A stretch of 64,000 nt of DNA from Glutamicibacter soli. GTDB lineage: Bacteria > Actinomycetota > Actinomycetes > Actinomycetales > Micrococcaceae. Shown here in pieces: positions 39,325-46,909 of this stretch. The translations under genes were made by a program, and so were the position numbers. The stretch spans positions 17,883 to 81,882 of the forward strand of contig NZ_POAF01000009.1 in the NCBI RefSeq assembly GCF_003309065.1, given 5' to 3'. A model generated the notes under the pieces. That model was not told the origin of the DNA. It searched no databases and saw nothing but the letters and a program-made list of their open reading frames with translations. Every line of letters starts with the position of its first letter. The stretch's first letter is position 1.

Positions 39325-40767
39325 ATGACGACTATCGCCGCCGTGTACGCCCGCCAGTCCCTCGACGTGACCGAGGGCATCGACCGCCAGCTAGAACGCT
39401 GCCGCCGCCTGATCGAGGCGCGCGGCTGGACTGTGGGCCCGGAATATCAGGACAATGACACCTCCGCTGCCAAGCAACGAGGACCGGGCACCGCCTGGTA
39501 CTCCATGCTAGAGGACCTCACCGCCAAGAAAGCCGACGTTGTCGTCGCCGTGGACCTGGACCGCCTCCTGCGCTCCACCCGCGACTTGATCGCGATCACC
39601 GACACCGGCGCCCGGGTGCTCACCGTCGACGGGGAAATCGACCTCACGACCGCCGACGGCGAGTTCCGCGCGACGATGCTGGCCGGCATTGCCCGCTTCG
39701 AGGTGCGCCGCAAGGGAGAGCGCCAGAAGCGTGCCAACGAGGCCCGCGCAGCCAAGGGCATCCCCGGCCCTGGCCGGCGCAGGTACGGCTACGAGAGCGA
39801 CGGCATCACCCCTCGCGAAGCGGAGGCCCAGCACGTCCGCCGCGCGTTCCAGCACGTTGCCGACGGCGGATCGCTTCGGTCGTTGCTCTTGTGGTTCCTC
39901 GACAACAAGATCGACCCGGCACCGGGCAAGCTCTGGGATCAGCGGCGCCTACGCGACATGCTCCTGAATCCTTGGTACAGCGGCTCCATGATCCACCGGG
40001 GCAAGGTCATACCCTCCGAGGTGATTGTCCCGATCGTAGCGCCGGAGCTGGCCGAGGAGGTCCGGGCTATCCTGTCCGACCCGTCGCGCACCACCTCGCC
40101 CGGCCCCGCCCCGCGTCACCTGCTCTCGCACCTGCTCTATTGCGGCGAGTGCGGGAGCCCGATGTATTACATGCGCGGGTATATGTGCAAGGTCGCGCCC
40201 AATCACGTCCACATCGCCAAGCACATCATCGAGCCGTTCATCGTCGACCAAGTTGCCCTCGCGTTCGCCTCCTCAGGTTCCAGCATTGCCCCCGCCTCGC
40301 CTGGCGCACTGAACCTGTCCGCCCTGGTCGACGCCCACGCGCGTAACGCTGAGGCCGTGACCGCCGTCCTGGCGGACCGCGACGAGGGCCTCGTGCCCGC
40401 TAGTGTCGCCCGCACGCGCCTGCTGGAACTCAAGACTGCCCGCGAGAAAATCGAGGCGGACCTGGAGCGGGCCCGCAGCGAGAAGTCGGCCTCCTCCGTG
40501 CTGGCGACGGTGGCCGAGGAGCTGCTGGTCGGCACGTCGGCAAGCATGGCCGAGTTTTCCAGCGCGAAGCGCACTATCGCGGAGCGGTTCCTGGCGCTGG
40601 ATCTGGACCGCCAGCGGTCGGTCATCGGCTCGCTCATGTACATAGAGGTAACGAAACCGCAGGGCGGAACGCCGGCGGAGCGTGCGCCGCAGCGCCGAGT
40701 GATCGTAAGTCATACGACAGCTACAAAGCTGAACCCCGAAACGCCGCCGGAAACGTACGACGACTGA
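39325..40767 (+). CDS. int: Large serine recombinase (integrase)
   Basis: 480 residues. N-terminal resolvase domain with nucleophile Ser12 in YARQSLD, the DLDRLLRSTRDL and GIARFEVRRKGERQKRANEARAAKG blocks, then the recombinase domain (RRYGYESDG...). A zinc ribbon follows (LLYCGECGSPMYYMRGYMCKV, its distal ligands less clear) and a coiled coil (ARTRLLELKTAREKIEADLERARSEK). The start is set by homology (TTIAAVYARQS). It begins 21 bases from the TT core, so in the integrated state there is no room for its own promoter; see the TATAAT box at the other end. Confidence 0.95.
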   Translation: MTTIAAVYARQSLDVTEGIDRQLERCRRLIEARGWTVGPEYQDNDTSAAKQRGPGTAWYSMLEDLTAKKADVVVAVDLDRLLRSTRDLIAITDTGARVLTVDGEIDLTTADGEFRATMLAGIARFEVRRKGERQKRANEARAAKGIPGPGRRRYGYESDGITPREAEAQHVRRAFQHVADGGSLRSLLLWFLDNKIDPAPGKLWDQRRLRDMLLNPWYSGSMIHRGKVIPSEVIVPIVAPELAEEVRAILSDPSRTTSPGPAPRHLLSHLLYCGECGSPMYYMRGYMCKVAPNHVHIAKHIIEPFIVDQVALAFASSGSSIAPASPGALNLSALVDAHARNAEAVTAVLADRDEGLVPASVARTRLLELKTAREKIEADLERARSEKSASSVLATVAEELLVGTSASMAEFSSAKRTIAERFLALDLDRQRSVIGSLMYIEVTKPQGGTPAERAPQRRVIVSHTTATKLNPETPPETYDD

Positions 40768-40839
40768 CGCCGAGGGTGACTCTATGCGCAAACGACGATC
40801 TTCCAATACACTCCCCATCTATGTTCGAGAGCAGCACCG

Positions 40840-40872
40840 CTTAAGCACTAATAGGAAAGTGACAGGTATACG
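40840..40872 (+). repeat. Intergenic repeat, copy 1 (CTTAAG...AATAGGAAAGTGAC)
   Basis: CTTAAGCACTAATAGGAAAG then TGACAGGTATACG, in the 120-base convergent gap between int and the endonuclease VII gene. A close copy lies at 44342-44373 and an inverted, more diverged copy at 44302-44331. Confidence 0.75.
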
Positions 40873-40889
40873 TAAGTTTGAACAAAGTC

Positions 40890-41411
40890 TCACCCTCCCA
40901 CGGATTTACCCGCACCGACGACGCTCGCAGCCCGGCGTATGTAGGCTGCAGCAAGTTCCAGCCGTTCCGGCGAGTCGCCAAAGTGGCCCAGACCAAAGTT
41001 GCAACCGGAGCACAAGAGGCCACGAACAGCCCCAGTTGCATGATCGTGGTCAATGTACAACGTCATTGTTTGTTCCTGCCCGCATACGGCGCACCGGCCG
41101 CCCTGCTGGCGCTCCATCTGCAGGTAGGCTCCGAGTTCCAGGCCGTACAGCTTGATAATTTGGTTGTATCGCCTCTTGTGATTTTCCGAGCAATACCTGC
41201 GCGCCACACCAGGCGTAGCGTCGGCAGTGAATTCTTTACCGCAGGGGCAGGTGACGCGGTAACTACCTCGGCGACGGCGATACACTTGGCATTCATCGCA
41301 TAGCGTCCGTGGCGCACCTGGCCGGCGTGCTTCAGAGAAGGTCGTGCCGCACTGCTTACATAAGCGGGTCAGCAAGGACTCCAGCTTTTGGTCGGTCATG
41401 GATATGAGCAT
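40890..41411 (-). CDS. Phage-type recombination endonuclease VII (HNH family)
   Basis: 173 residues. N-terminal zinc-ribbon-like Cys pairs (CKQCGTTF, CDECQVY, CPCGKEF, YCSENHKRRYNQ). The endonuclease VII core follows: GGRCAVCGQEQTMTLYIDHDHATGAVRGLLCSGCNFGLGHFGDSPERLELAAAYI, including the DHDH metal/catalytic motif and the structural Cys pairs. Such enzymes cleave branched DNA during phage replication and packaging. Several starts are possible; the ATG giving MLISMTDQ has GGATGGAAG just upstream. Confidence 0.92.
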   Translation of the reverse strand: MLISMTDQKLESLLTRLCKQCGTTFSEARRPGAPRTLCDECQVYRRRRGSYRVTCPCGKEFTADATPGVARRYCSENHKRRYNQIIKLYGLELGAYLQMERQQGGRCAVCGQEQTMTLYIDHDHATGAVRGLLCSGCNFGLGHFGDSPERLELAAAYIRRAASVVGAGKSVGG

Positions 41412-41562
41412 ACTTCCATCCAGTAGCAATTAAAAGATCAGGCCGACAACCCATTCTTCAAATCTTTGGCACAGTCACTCAGCACGGGTATCCGACACAC
41501 CCAAGTTCCAAGCTACGCCGACCCGGCGGGCACTATAGGCTAAGCAGCATGCGAAGGAACAA

Positions 41563-42105
41563 ATGGTAGCCGTGTCTCCAGAAATCGTACGTGGCTCGCC
41601 CGAACGGATATCGAATCACAAAGAGCAGCTACAGCTCGGCTACTTGCGCGCAGTAGTAGCGGCGGCCGGGTGCGTGATAGTCGGCGAGCCTACGATCGAC
41701 GAGGGCACGGACATCATGATAAAGCACCGCCGCCGCGAACCGGACAACACCATCCGTGATGCTTTCTTAGAGCTCCAGTTAAAAGCAACTGAAAGCGTAT
41801 TTGACCCATCCGCGCAGTATGTGACAGCGAAGATGCGCCGTGACCGGTACGACGAGTACCGAAGCACTAACCTATCGGTCCCAAAAATCGTTGTTGTTAT
41901 GACCTTGCCCGGCGAGCAAAAGGACTGGGTGACAGCCAGTCACGATGCCCTGACCATTCGGCACTGCTCCTATTGGGTGAACCTTGCCGGCGCTAAGGCG
42001 TCTACCGCCCAGCGACCTACATTCAGAGCTCCGACTGCGAATGTCCTAGACGATGTCGCGCTTTGCCTCATAATGGAACGAATCCACAACGGAGGCCAAC
42101 CATGA
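41563..42105 (+). CDS. DUF4365 protein (Mrr-like PD-(D/E)xK fold), first gene of a coupled pair
   Basis: 180 residues. N-terminal EQLQLGYLRAVVAAAGCVIVGEPTIDEGTDIMI and the strand FLELQLKATE give Asp50 and Gln72-x-Lys74, the QxK form of the PD-(D/E)xK nuclease core typical of DUF4365 and Mrr-like enzymes. Cleavage activity is inferred from these residues only. GAAGGA is 5 bases before the ATG, and TATAGG with the CACTATAGG context upstream could be a -10. Its stop overlaps the next start as ATGA (42102-42105), so the two proteins are made together. Confidence 0.8.
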   Translation: MVAVSPEIVRGSPERISNHKEQLQLGYLRAVVAAAGCVIVGEPTIDEGTDIMIKHRRREPDNTIRDAFLELQLKATESVFDPSAQYVTAKMRRDRYDEYRSTNLSVPKIVVVMTLPGEQKDWVTASHDALTIRHCSYWVNLAGAKASTAQRPTFRAPTANVLDDVALCLIMERIHNGGQP

Positions 42106-43316
42106 GCTTGCCTGATGCTGGTCTACTCCCCACCCTTGCATCACTGCTGGGCCGACTCGGTTGGACGACCACCGGTGGCGTCCCGGGCAAATTCGAGATT
42201 TGGGAAAGTCCCGGAACAGGGGACGAAATCATCTTCCCTCTGGACCCCAGCCGGTCCGACTTCGAACGTCTCCTTTATACCGCGCGCCGGCAACTCGAAA
42301 GATACCTTGGGCCCGAAGCGAAACGATACGTGGAGCTAGCCGCCCTAACCTCTACGCATGCCCTCGAAGAGACGCAGTGGAAGAAAGAAAGCTCCTACGA
42401 GGCCGGCTTGATCGCATGGCCACAGGGTGAACAACTCTACGCTTCGGCGCGGGAAATGCTTGTCGCCTCGGCTAAGGCGGCAAAAGAGCGTCGCATGTAC
42501 CACGGTAACGCCAGCTCACATGTAGCTAGGTCATTCCTGTCGAGCTGCCTTATGGGCCAGACCCAGGTCGGCAGCTTCATCATCACCGCGCATGCCCCGG
42601 CGGCCCGGACCTTCAACTTCTCCGAAGCGGATGACATGAGGCCAGTCCTGCCGGGGCTACCCGCGCCGGCATCGACGAGCGGCGAGGAGATCATGAACTG
42701 GTTCGAGACTGCTCTCGAAGCCACCAGGACTTGCCTTGACAGCTACCGCAAGGACGACGACATCCGCGTATTTGATAGCGCTGTTGGCGAAGGGCTATCG
42801 TTCGAGTTCGCGCGTGCCCTGTCGACGGCTACACGCGATACCGAATCAGCCGTGTCACTCATTCGGCCGCGTCCAGGCGTCCGGTCCCCCGAACGGGAGT
42901 TCACCTTCATCCCGGACGAGGCACCTATGCTGGAGCGAGTTGCGAGTCACTACGCTCAAGCCTACGAGCCGGAGGAAGTGACGCTCAGGGGAGAAGTAGC
43001 CGTGTTGCAGCATGAGTCGAATACCGACGATCGCATCGTACGGGTCATCACCGACTCCGGCGGCAAGTACCGCAAGGTCCGACTGCGACTGAGCCCTGAC
43101 CAGTATGTAAAGGCTATCGACGCACATCGCCAAGCCCTGAAACTCGCGTTCACTGGCAAAGTGCAACGCGAGGGCAACCTCAACTGGGTGTACAGCCCGC
43201 GCGACGTTCAGGTAACTGAAATACAGATTGAAGATGTGGAGGGCGCTGAGGCGACAAGCGCCCTGGAGGAGCTGCAAACGTCCTACCCCCGCCCCGGTCT
43301 CGACCCGATGTTCTAG
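42102..43316 (+). CDS. Unrecognised 404-residue protein coupled to the DUF4365 gene
   Basis: No domain recognised. Mixed alpha/beta, no signal or membrane segment. Noticeable pieces: LSFEFARALSTATRDTE, the compact strand GQTQVGSFIITAHAPAA (about 152-168) after a long helical region (YTARRQLERYLGPEAKRYVEL), and a C-terminal beta-rich part (LRGEVAVLQHESNTDDRIVRVI...KAIDAHRQALKLAFTGKVQREGNL). The start is fixed by the ATGA overlap and a GGAGG box. Codon use is less GC-biased than in housekeeping neighbours. The stop is 2 bases from the broken primase, which suggests the pair replaced the primase 5' part. Confidence 0.8.
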   Translation: MSLPDAGLLPTLASLLGRLGWTTTGGVPGKFEIWESPGTGDEIIFPLDPSRSDFERLLYTARRQLERYLGPEAKRYVELAALTSTHALEETQWKKESSYEAGLIAWPQGEQLYASAREMLVASAKAAKERRMYHGNASSHVARSFLSSCLMGQTQVGSFIITAHAPAARTFNFSEADDMRPVLPGLPAPASTSGEEIMNWFETALEATRTCLDSYRKDDDIRVFDSAVGEGLSFEFARALSTATRDTESAVSLIRPRPGVRSPEREFTFIPDEAPMLERVASHYAQAYEPEEVTLRGEVAVLQHESNTDDRIVRVITDSGGKYRKVRLRLSPDQYVKAIDAHRQALKLAFTGKVQREGNLNWVYSPRDVQVTEIQIEDVEGAEATSALEELQTSYPRPGLDPMF

Positions 43317-43318
43317 CC

Positions 43319-44140
43319 GGAGCATACGGAGTCCGAGGTATCCAGGCTCGCGCGCTGGACAAGGACGCCGCCGTCCGCTGGCTAGGCCCGAAGTCACCGG
43401 ACGGCGCCAGCTGGGCAAAGGTCGGATACTTCCCCGGCACCGCCGGCTACGACGAGGTCATGATTACCGAGGGCCCCGGCGACGCGCTCACCTCGGCGAT
43501 CGCGATCGGGTTCGACACCTTCGGTATCCGCGGCGCAGGCTTGGCAGCCAACCCGGCGGTAATCACCGAGGTTGCCGACATGCTCGGCGACCGCGAAGCC
43601 GTCATCGCCGGCGACGGGGGCCCTGCCGGTCGCCGGTTCGCTGTCATGTTGGCCGACGCGCTGGTCGCGCTGGAGAAAACTGTCCGCGTGCTCGACCTGC
43701 CCGACGGTATGGACCTGACCGACTGGCGCGCCCAGGACCCGGCCAAGTTCCAGCGCGCAGCCCTTCGGGCGATCGCCGAGGCCCCGGCTGTGAAGTCCCG
43801 CGCCGCGGCCCTGCTGGCCTGGGACGAGGAACGCTACAGCCTGACCGACTTGGGCGGTGCCCGCTACCTGCGCGACTACATGGAGTCGATCGGCTCCGGC
43901 GTCCGCTACTCCGAGGAGACGGGTTTCTACCTGCTCGACGAGGGCGTGTGGCGCGAGGACGACCGGCAGGCGGTTCGCACCCACGCGCAGGCTGTCGCCG
44001 ACCTCGTGAAGGATCTTGCGAAGGATGCGAGCGAGCTGGCGCAGCTGGACGGCGCAACCAAGGACGACAAGGCCCGCGCCGCCCGCTTGCGCCCTGCGAC
44101 CGCTGCTATAACTACTGGGCCTACTGCTAGCTACCGCTAG
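43319..44140 (+). pseudogene. Phage primase, internal TOPRIM fragment
   Basis: An open frame with no start of its own begins immediately after the previous stop: AYGVRGIQARALDKDAAVRWLGPKSPDGASWAKVGYFPG, then the TOPRIM core VMITEGPGDALTSAIAIGFDTFGIRGAGLA and VIAGDGGPAGRRFAVMLADAL. LDLPDGMDLTDWRAQDPAKF follows. The upstream zinc/prim-pol part is missing, and after KDDKARAARLRPATAA the frame ends, where a helicase domain would be expected. An internal ATG at 43460 could yield a shorter product. The tail of the same gene seems to lie at 45037-45216. Confidence 0.82.
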
Positions 44141-44445
44141 TCGGGCACTGGGCGCCGCGGTCGCCGGTAGTGATGCGCCTCTGACGCTACGGGAAGCCCG
44201 ACCCAAACACGGAAGGTTGAGTTTTGAGCACCAAATAGCAGCTGGCCCCCTACTTAGATGTACCCAAAGCCGAGAAGGTCGGACTTTCCACTAAACGCCT
44301 TGTTCACATCACTTTCTTATTCCCGCTTAAGAAGCCGCACCCTTAAGTACCAATAGGAAAGTGACGGTTACACATCATTTGGCGAAAAGTCCAACCCTCG
44401 GCCCACCACGCTGCCGCAACCGGCGCCCGAATAATAGGATGGCCC
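44141..44445. other. Gap between primase fragment and the next gene
   Basis: About 300 bases. From 44224 a frame reads STK-stop-QLAPYLDVPKAEKVGLST and on, as if a small gene had gained a stop; too short to call. The right half is the imperfect inverted repeat listed separately. Confidence 0.4.
44302..44371. repeat. Imperfect 30-bp inverted repeat pair (copies 2 and 3 of the element repeat)
   Basis: Left arm 44302-44331 is an inverted, diverged copy (on the minus strand CTTAAGCGGGAATAAGAAAG then TGATGTGAAC). Right arm 44342-44371 is CTTAAGTACCAATAGGAAAG then TGACGGTTAC. About 23 of 30 positions agree, with a 10-base spacer. The right arm matches copy 1 at 40840-40872. Upstream of the 44446 gene, so it may hold repressor or replication-protein sites. 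Confidence 0.72.
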
Positions 44446-45033
44446 ATGTCCCCGAATCCAGAAGTTATCGCACGCATGAACGAAGTCGCCAGCAAAATTG
44501 ATCACTGCGAGATCGATAACTACGCAGTCGTCTCCCCCCTCGCTCTGGCCCGATATCTAAGCGAGCTCCTGACAGCGCGCGGTTGGCGCCAGTATGACAG
44601 CGGGGACCGAACGGCGATATTTCATGTAACGGATAAAGGCAGTCGCCGCGTTTCACTTGCGGCATTTACACCGGACATCGGAACGTGCGCGATCACGCTC
44701 CTGCGCGCCTACCTCGACGGCACCACGGAGGGCACTGCGGCCCGCCGCAGGGCGTCCAGTACATACCGCGCTCTTACCAACAGAGCGCCGGGCGCCGCCG
44801 GCTACATTAGAGACTTGGCATATCGGGTCCGAGATCGCCTCGGCGAGCTGACGCAGGCAGAGTACGAAGCTTGCCTCAATTCTCGCGAGAAGTCATCCGA
44901 CACAGCCACGCGTCGCGACTACTACCGCGACCGCCGGCAACGGATCAACGAGTTGGACGAAGCGGCGGTCAGGGAGTACCTCCCTGGATGGCTAGCAAAG
45001 TTCAGGGGCGGTCAGAGAATCGAGCTACCGTAA
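44446..45033 (+). CDS. Hypothetical protein, element cargo
   Basis: 195 residues, no recognised domain. N-terminal helices (PEVIARMNEVASKIDHCEIDNYAVVSPLALARYLSELLTARGW), a short beta part (TAIFHVTDKGSRRVSLAAF), then a charged helical C-terminus (RRDYYRDRRQRINELDEAAVREYLPGW). No membrane segment. AGGATG lies upstream of the ATG. It sits between the two primase pieces, directly after the inverted repeat, which may be its operator. Confidence 0.7.
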   Translation: MSPNPEVIARMNEVASKIDHCEIDNYAVVSPLALARYLSELLTARGWRQYDSGDRTAIFHVTDKGSRRVSLAAFTPDIGTCAITLLRAYLDGTTEGTAARRRASSTYRALTNRAPGAAGYIRDLAYRVRDRLGELTQAEYEACLNSREKSSDTATRRDYYRDRRQRINELDEAAVREYLPGWLAKFRGGQRIELP

Positions 45034-45036
45034 GTT

Positions 45037-45216
45037 TGGCAGATCTGGCTAGCGGATATTGAAGGAGCTCCGAATCAGGATGCTCTCGCACCGCTCGGCC
45101 GGAACAAGTTCTATGCATTGGTAGCCGAAGTCGGCGACGTCCGTAAAGGCGGACAGGGCCGACGGTATTTTTATTCAAACACAGGTGTGGCCACGCCCGA
45201 TGTCGATGCGGCGTAA
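45037..45216 (+). pseudogene. Probable C-terminal tail of the split phage primase/helicase
   Basis: 59-codon frame with no start codon: WQIWLADIEGAPNQDALAPLGRNKFYALVAEVGDVRKGGQGRRYFY then SNTGVATPDVDAA-stop. The LGRNKFYxLV...GRRYF pattern is that of the winged C-terminal region of P4-type phage primases. Together with 43319-44140 it frames a gene that lost its middle, with 44446-45033 now in between. Confidence 0.5.
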
Positions 45217-45261
45217 AATCATCGCAGGCAACGCTCAATGGCGTTCCCGGCCAACAGCGCC

Positions 45262-45933
45262 CTACTGGCGCATCGTCTCACCCGTAAGTGTCTTAATCTC
45301 GTCCTCAAAATAGGAGCGCTGGGACGGTAGGAGCTTCTCGATGTTTGACCGATGCGTAGGGAGGGACTGCCAATCCCTCACGTTGGACGCCAGGATCTTG
45401 CCGAACAGGAAGTTTAGCTCATGCAGATCATCACCGAGCCCGTCCTCGTTGCGGCGTTTGGCCCAGATCTTAACCGACTCAGTGAAGGCGAACTCGAAGG
45501 CTGCGAATTCAGACAGCGCTCCGTCAATTTCGGGGTGATTGATCCGCCAAAGGGCTCCTGATACCTCGACGCGCCGGCACAAATCTCCGACGTAAGAGGG
45601 GAACCCTAAGTCTGTACGCATGGTCACCATGTAGTTATCGCCCCCTGCCGGAACGTGGTAGCTGGCCGGCGACCGTGAGTGAATCTCGCTCAGATCGGTG
45701 AGTGCTTGCATGTAGTGCGCCATGGCTGAAACTTCCTCGCTTCGGCGCTGGGCGTCCATACTCGCGATGGCCAACTCTCTGGCTTCTTTCGCATCGTCGA
45801 CAGCGGCTGATAGTGACTTCCTCGAAGTCCTCCACGCAGTGTACGCGAACACGGCAAGCAATATGGTACCTACCGCAGTTAGCGCGGCCCAGGTTTCTGC
45901 GCTCCATAGCCAAAATTTCCAGAAGTGTGACAT
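45262..45933 (-). CDS. Membrane-anchored protein with coiled coil, function unknown
   Basis: 223 residues. One strong N-terminal membrane helix (ETWAALTAVGTILLAVFAYTAWRTS, about 12-36), followed by an Ala/Glu/Lys coiled coil (LSAAVDDAKEARELAIASMDAQRRSEEVSAMA) and a soluble helical C-terminal domain. The N-terminus out/soluble domain in orientation is predicted from the positive charges after the helix. No family recognised, though one-helix proteins with a cytoplasmic helical domain are common next to defence genes. Longer in-frame starts are rejected; they add a basic, non-conserved leader. Confidence 0.72.
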   Translation of the reverse strand: MSHFWKFWLWSAETWAALTAVGTILLAVFAYTAWRTSRKSLSAAVDDAKEARELAIASMDAQRRSEEVSAMAHYMQALTDLSEIHSRSPASYHVPAGGDNYMVTMRTDLGFPSYVGDLCRRVEVSGALWRINHPEIDGALSEFAAFEFAFTESVKIWAKRRNEDGLGDDLHELNFLFGKILASNVRDWQSLPTHRSNIEKLLPSQRSYFEDEIKTLTGETMRQ

Positions 45934-46029
45934 AGGGACATTATCCGACGTAGCCACTAACGCACGCGAGCTTGAACCATAAAGCCCCCGTGGCGGTCGG
46001 CTCTCGCACCCTCGATTCAGGAGAATACA

Positions 46030-46284
46030 ATGACCGAACCTTCCGAGCTGATCCTCGCCGTCGCCCTCAAGTACGACGACGGCGACAACGAGGGCCGGCG
46101 CCTGGCCGAGGCCGCGGTCCAGCGTCTGGCCTGGCGCAAGCGTCATTCCGGGAAGGAGTGCTCGCGGTGCCGGGAGGTGAAGCCAGTCGCCGAGTTCACC
46201 ACCGATAGTCGCAAGCCGGACGGCCTCGATCGTCGCTGTAACGGATGCAAGGCCCAGGCCGCACGCCAGCAGCGCACCGGCTAA
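46030..46284 (+). CDS. Small zinc-ribbon protein, phage type
   Basis: 84 residues: CSRCREVKPVAEFTTDSRKPDGLDRRCNGCKAQAARQQRTG is a four-Cys zinc ribbon seen in many phage proteins, often beside HNH enzymes. The N-terminal half is an acidic helix. AGGAG is 7 bases before the ATG. Role unknown. Confidence 0.78.
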   Translation: MTEPSELILAVALKYDDGDNEGRRLAEAAVQRLAWRKRHSGKECSRCREVKPVAEFTTDSRKPDGLDRRCNGCKAQAARQQRTG

Positions 46285-46366
46285 ACGTAGCCCCCTGCTG
46301 GCCCCCTCCTCTATTAGAGCGAGAGATACTATTATCTCTTTTCAGCCCTCGCTAAGTCGCGCACAA

Positions 46367-46492
46367 ATGAAAGCGGACTTCCTCGCCAAGAAGGGACAGC
46401 TCGACACCCGCAAGTGGCTGATCGACGGCAAGCTCGGCGCCGAGACGGTCAAGGCGTGGCAGCGCTACCTCAACACCCAGAACGGAAAGTGA
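46367..46492 (+). pseudogene. Endolysin remnant (C-terminal peptidoglycan-binding end)
   Basis: 41 codons, MKADFLAKKGQLDTRKWLIDGKLGAETVKAWQRYLNTQNGK-stop in outline. VDGKLGxxTVKAWQRxLN is the end of the peptidoglycan-binding domain found at the C-terminus of actinophage lysins. The catalytic part is gone. Its stop overlaps the region just before the holin ATG, the normal lysin-holin order. Confidence 0.65.
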
Positions 46493-46496
46493 GCAC

Positions 46497-46763
46497 ATGA
46501 CCCTTCGCGACTTCATCCCCGCCGCTTGGCGCCGTAAGGTCTACGGGGCCTTCGCGCTGATCGGCCTCGCACTGACCAGCGTCCAGGTCGCCTTCTCGGC
46601 GGCTGACACTGGGCAGCCTGTCTGGCTGACCGTGGCGTTCGCCGTCTACGGCCTTTGGGCCGGCGCCGTCGGCTTCACCGCCCTGTCGAACGCGCCGGAC
46701 ACCCTCGACCCGGTCGAGATCCCGGACGGCGACGGTAAGCGCCGCCTCGTCGTCGACGAGTAA
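46497..46763 (+). CDS. Phage holin
   Basis: 88 residues, two membrane helices (GAFALIGLALTSVQVAFSAADTG and PVWLTVAFAVYGLWAGAVGFTAL) with a basic start and acidic C-terminus. It sits right after the lysin remnant and before a strong terminator, the usual end of a lysis cassette. Without an active lysin it would only damage the membrane. Confidence 0.8.
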   Translation: MTLRDFIPAAWRRKVYGAFALIGLALTSVQVAFSAADTGQPVWLTVAFAVYGLWAGAVGFTALSNAPDTLDPVEIPDGDGKRRLVVDE

Positions 46764-46770
46764 CACCCCC

Positions 46771-46809
46771 TGCCCCGCTGGCCTCGTGCTGGCGGGGCAT
46801 TTTCTTTTT
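46771..46809 (+). terminator. Rho-independent terminator after the holin
   Basis: TGCCCCGC (46771-46778) with GCGGGGCA (46792-46799), followed by TTTTCTTTTT. One of the few canonical T-tailed terminators in the window. Confidence 0.92.
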
Positions 46810-46909
46810 GTGAGCAGATTTTCAGCGCTGGCTACCGATCAGTCAAAGCCATACCTCGGGGAAATATTTCACGGATTGGTGCATTTCTGGCAGCTCGCGG
46901 CGCAACCTT

